Positions 63,714 to 64,000 of a stretch of DNA of 64,000 nucleotides are shown here, in pieces. The notes beneath the pieces are model-generated. The model worked only from the letters and a program-made list of their open reading frames with translations, ran no database searches and was not told the origin of the DNA. Source of the stretch: Phormidesmis priestleyi Ana (GTDB taxonomy: Bacteria > Cyanobacteriota > Cyanobacteriia > Phormidesmidales > Phormidesmidaceae); NCBI GenBank assembly GCA_001314865.1, contig LJZR01000021.1:32253-96252 (forward strand), read 5' to 3'. Positions within the stretch are counted from its first letter, which is position 1. The number at the start of each line of letters is the position of its first letter. The translations under genes and the position numbers were made by a program.

Positions 63714-64000
63714 AATCTCAAAAGAGCCTAACATACTCCCTGGGTTGGACGAGCTGCTGAATGTGGCGTGAAGCCCGCTGCTTTGGCAAAAGTTATGGCT
63801 AGAATGCTGCTGCTAAGTCAAATGCGCGGAGTGTGCGATCGCCTCCTTGCCACCTCGCTTCTGATAATGCGATCGCCCATATACACCCGTTCACCCCTGA
63901 TGGGGTGTAATTAAAAGTGACAGTAAAACATATGAACTATCATGTCGATATTGAATCTTAGGGAGGTTACAATCAAGGCATCATCATTTGACTGGGGTAA

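Noticed and set aside
63930..63961. Short frame MNYHVDIES at the right end
   Set aside because: It stops after nine codons; resemblance to HicB-like starts is too weak to call.

Overview
The window is cyanobacterial chromosome. HIP1 octamers (GCGATCGC) are scattered throughout, and many genes belong to cyanobacterium-centred families (DUF6761, DUF4079, DUF1830, DICT, PSII high-light radical SAM protein, FdxH, Mo-dependent nitrogenase family). It carries both glucosylglycerol metabolism, typical of salt-exposed strains, and a complete-looking molybdenum nitrogenase cluster. A marine or brackish diazotroph related to Leptolyngbya/Nodosilinea/Synechococcus PCC 7335 is a reasonable guess, but this rests on gene content alone.

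Layout. (a) 1-12.8 kb: housekeeping and regulatory genes: a subtilase with a P domain, BolA plus a CGFS monothiol glutaredoxin, an atypical OmpR-family regulator, a minus-strand run of an ABC ATPase and small membrane/DUF proteins, a radical SAM protein, a DICT/HD-like sensor and a pentapeptide protein. (b) 12.8-20.9 kb: an osmolyte island with ggpS on the minus strand facing gghA, glpK and stpA, covering synthesis, dephosphorylation and hydrolysis of glucosylglycerol plus re-use of glycerol. (c) 20.9-32.7 kb: a 0.94-kb gene-free stretch, then a sugar/glycan cluster: glucose-1-phosphate cytidylyltransferase, SDR epimerase, three C-methyltransferase-type proteins, a GT4 glycosyltransferase, a PIG-L deacetylase and a 778-residue unrecognised protein. 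(d) 32.7-38.8 kb: a stand-alone Rieske protein, a response regulator, an AI-2E family permease, pdxJ and a NACHT NTPase. (e) 38.8-40.35 kb: a long gene-free region holding a decayed 42-bp repeat array that looks formerly coding, and the putative nif control region. (f) 40.35-57.6 kb: nifB, fdxN, nifS, nifU, nifH, nifD, nifK, nifZ, a Mo-nitro_C protein, a fused nifEN, nifX, a DUF269 protein, nifW, hesA, hesB, fdxH, feoA, flavodoxin and a methyltransferase, all on the plus strand. (g) 57.6-61.5 kb: a molbindin, a cysK fragment, a short orphan domain, a fused modBC and modA, the molybdate supply for nitrogenase. (h) 61.5-64 kb: AT-richer accessory DNA with an unrecognised protein behind an operator-like palindrome, then a GNAT acetyltransferase behind an attC-like sequence.

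The nif genes form one functional unit: cofactor assembly (NifB, NifEN, NifX, DUF269 protein), Fe-S supply (NifS, NifU, HesB, HesA), structural proteins (NifH, NifD, NifK), maturation (NifZ, NifW), electron donors (FdxN, FdxH, flavodoxin), iron (FeoA) and molybdate (ModA, ModBC, Mop). No cnfR, nifV, nifP or nifT was seen here.

A second theme is tandem repetition. Short units of 7-42 bp are expanded between genes, and repeats of 4-10 residues sit inside many proteins. Some of these shift possible start sites or add low-complexity tails. I saw no tRNA, rRNA, CRISPR array or transposase gene.
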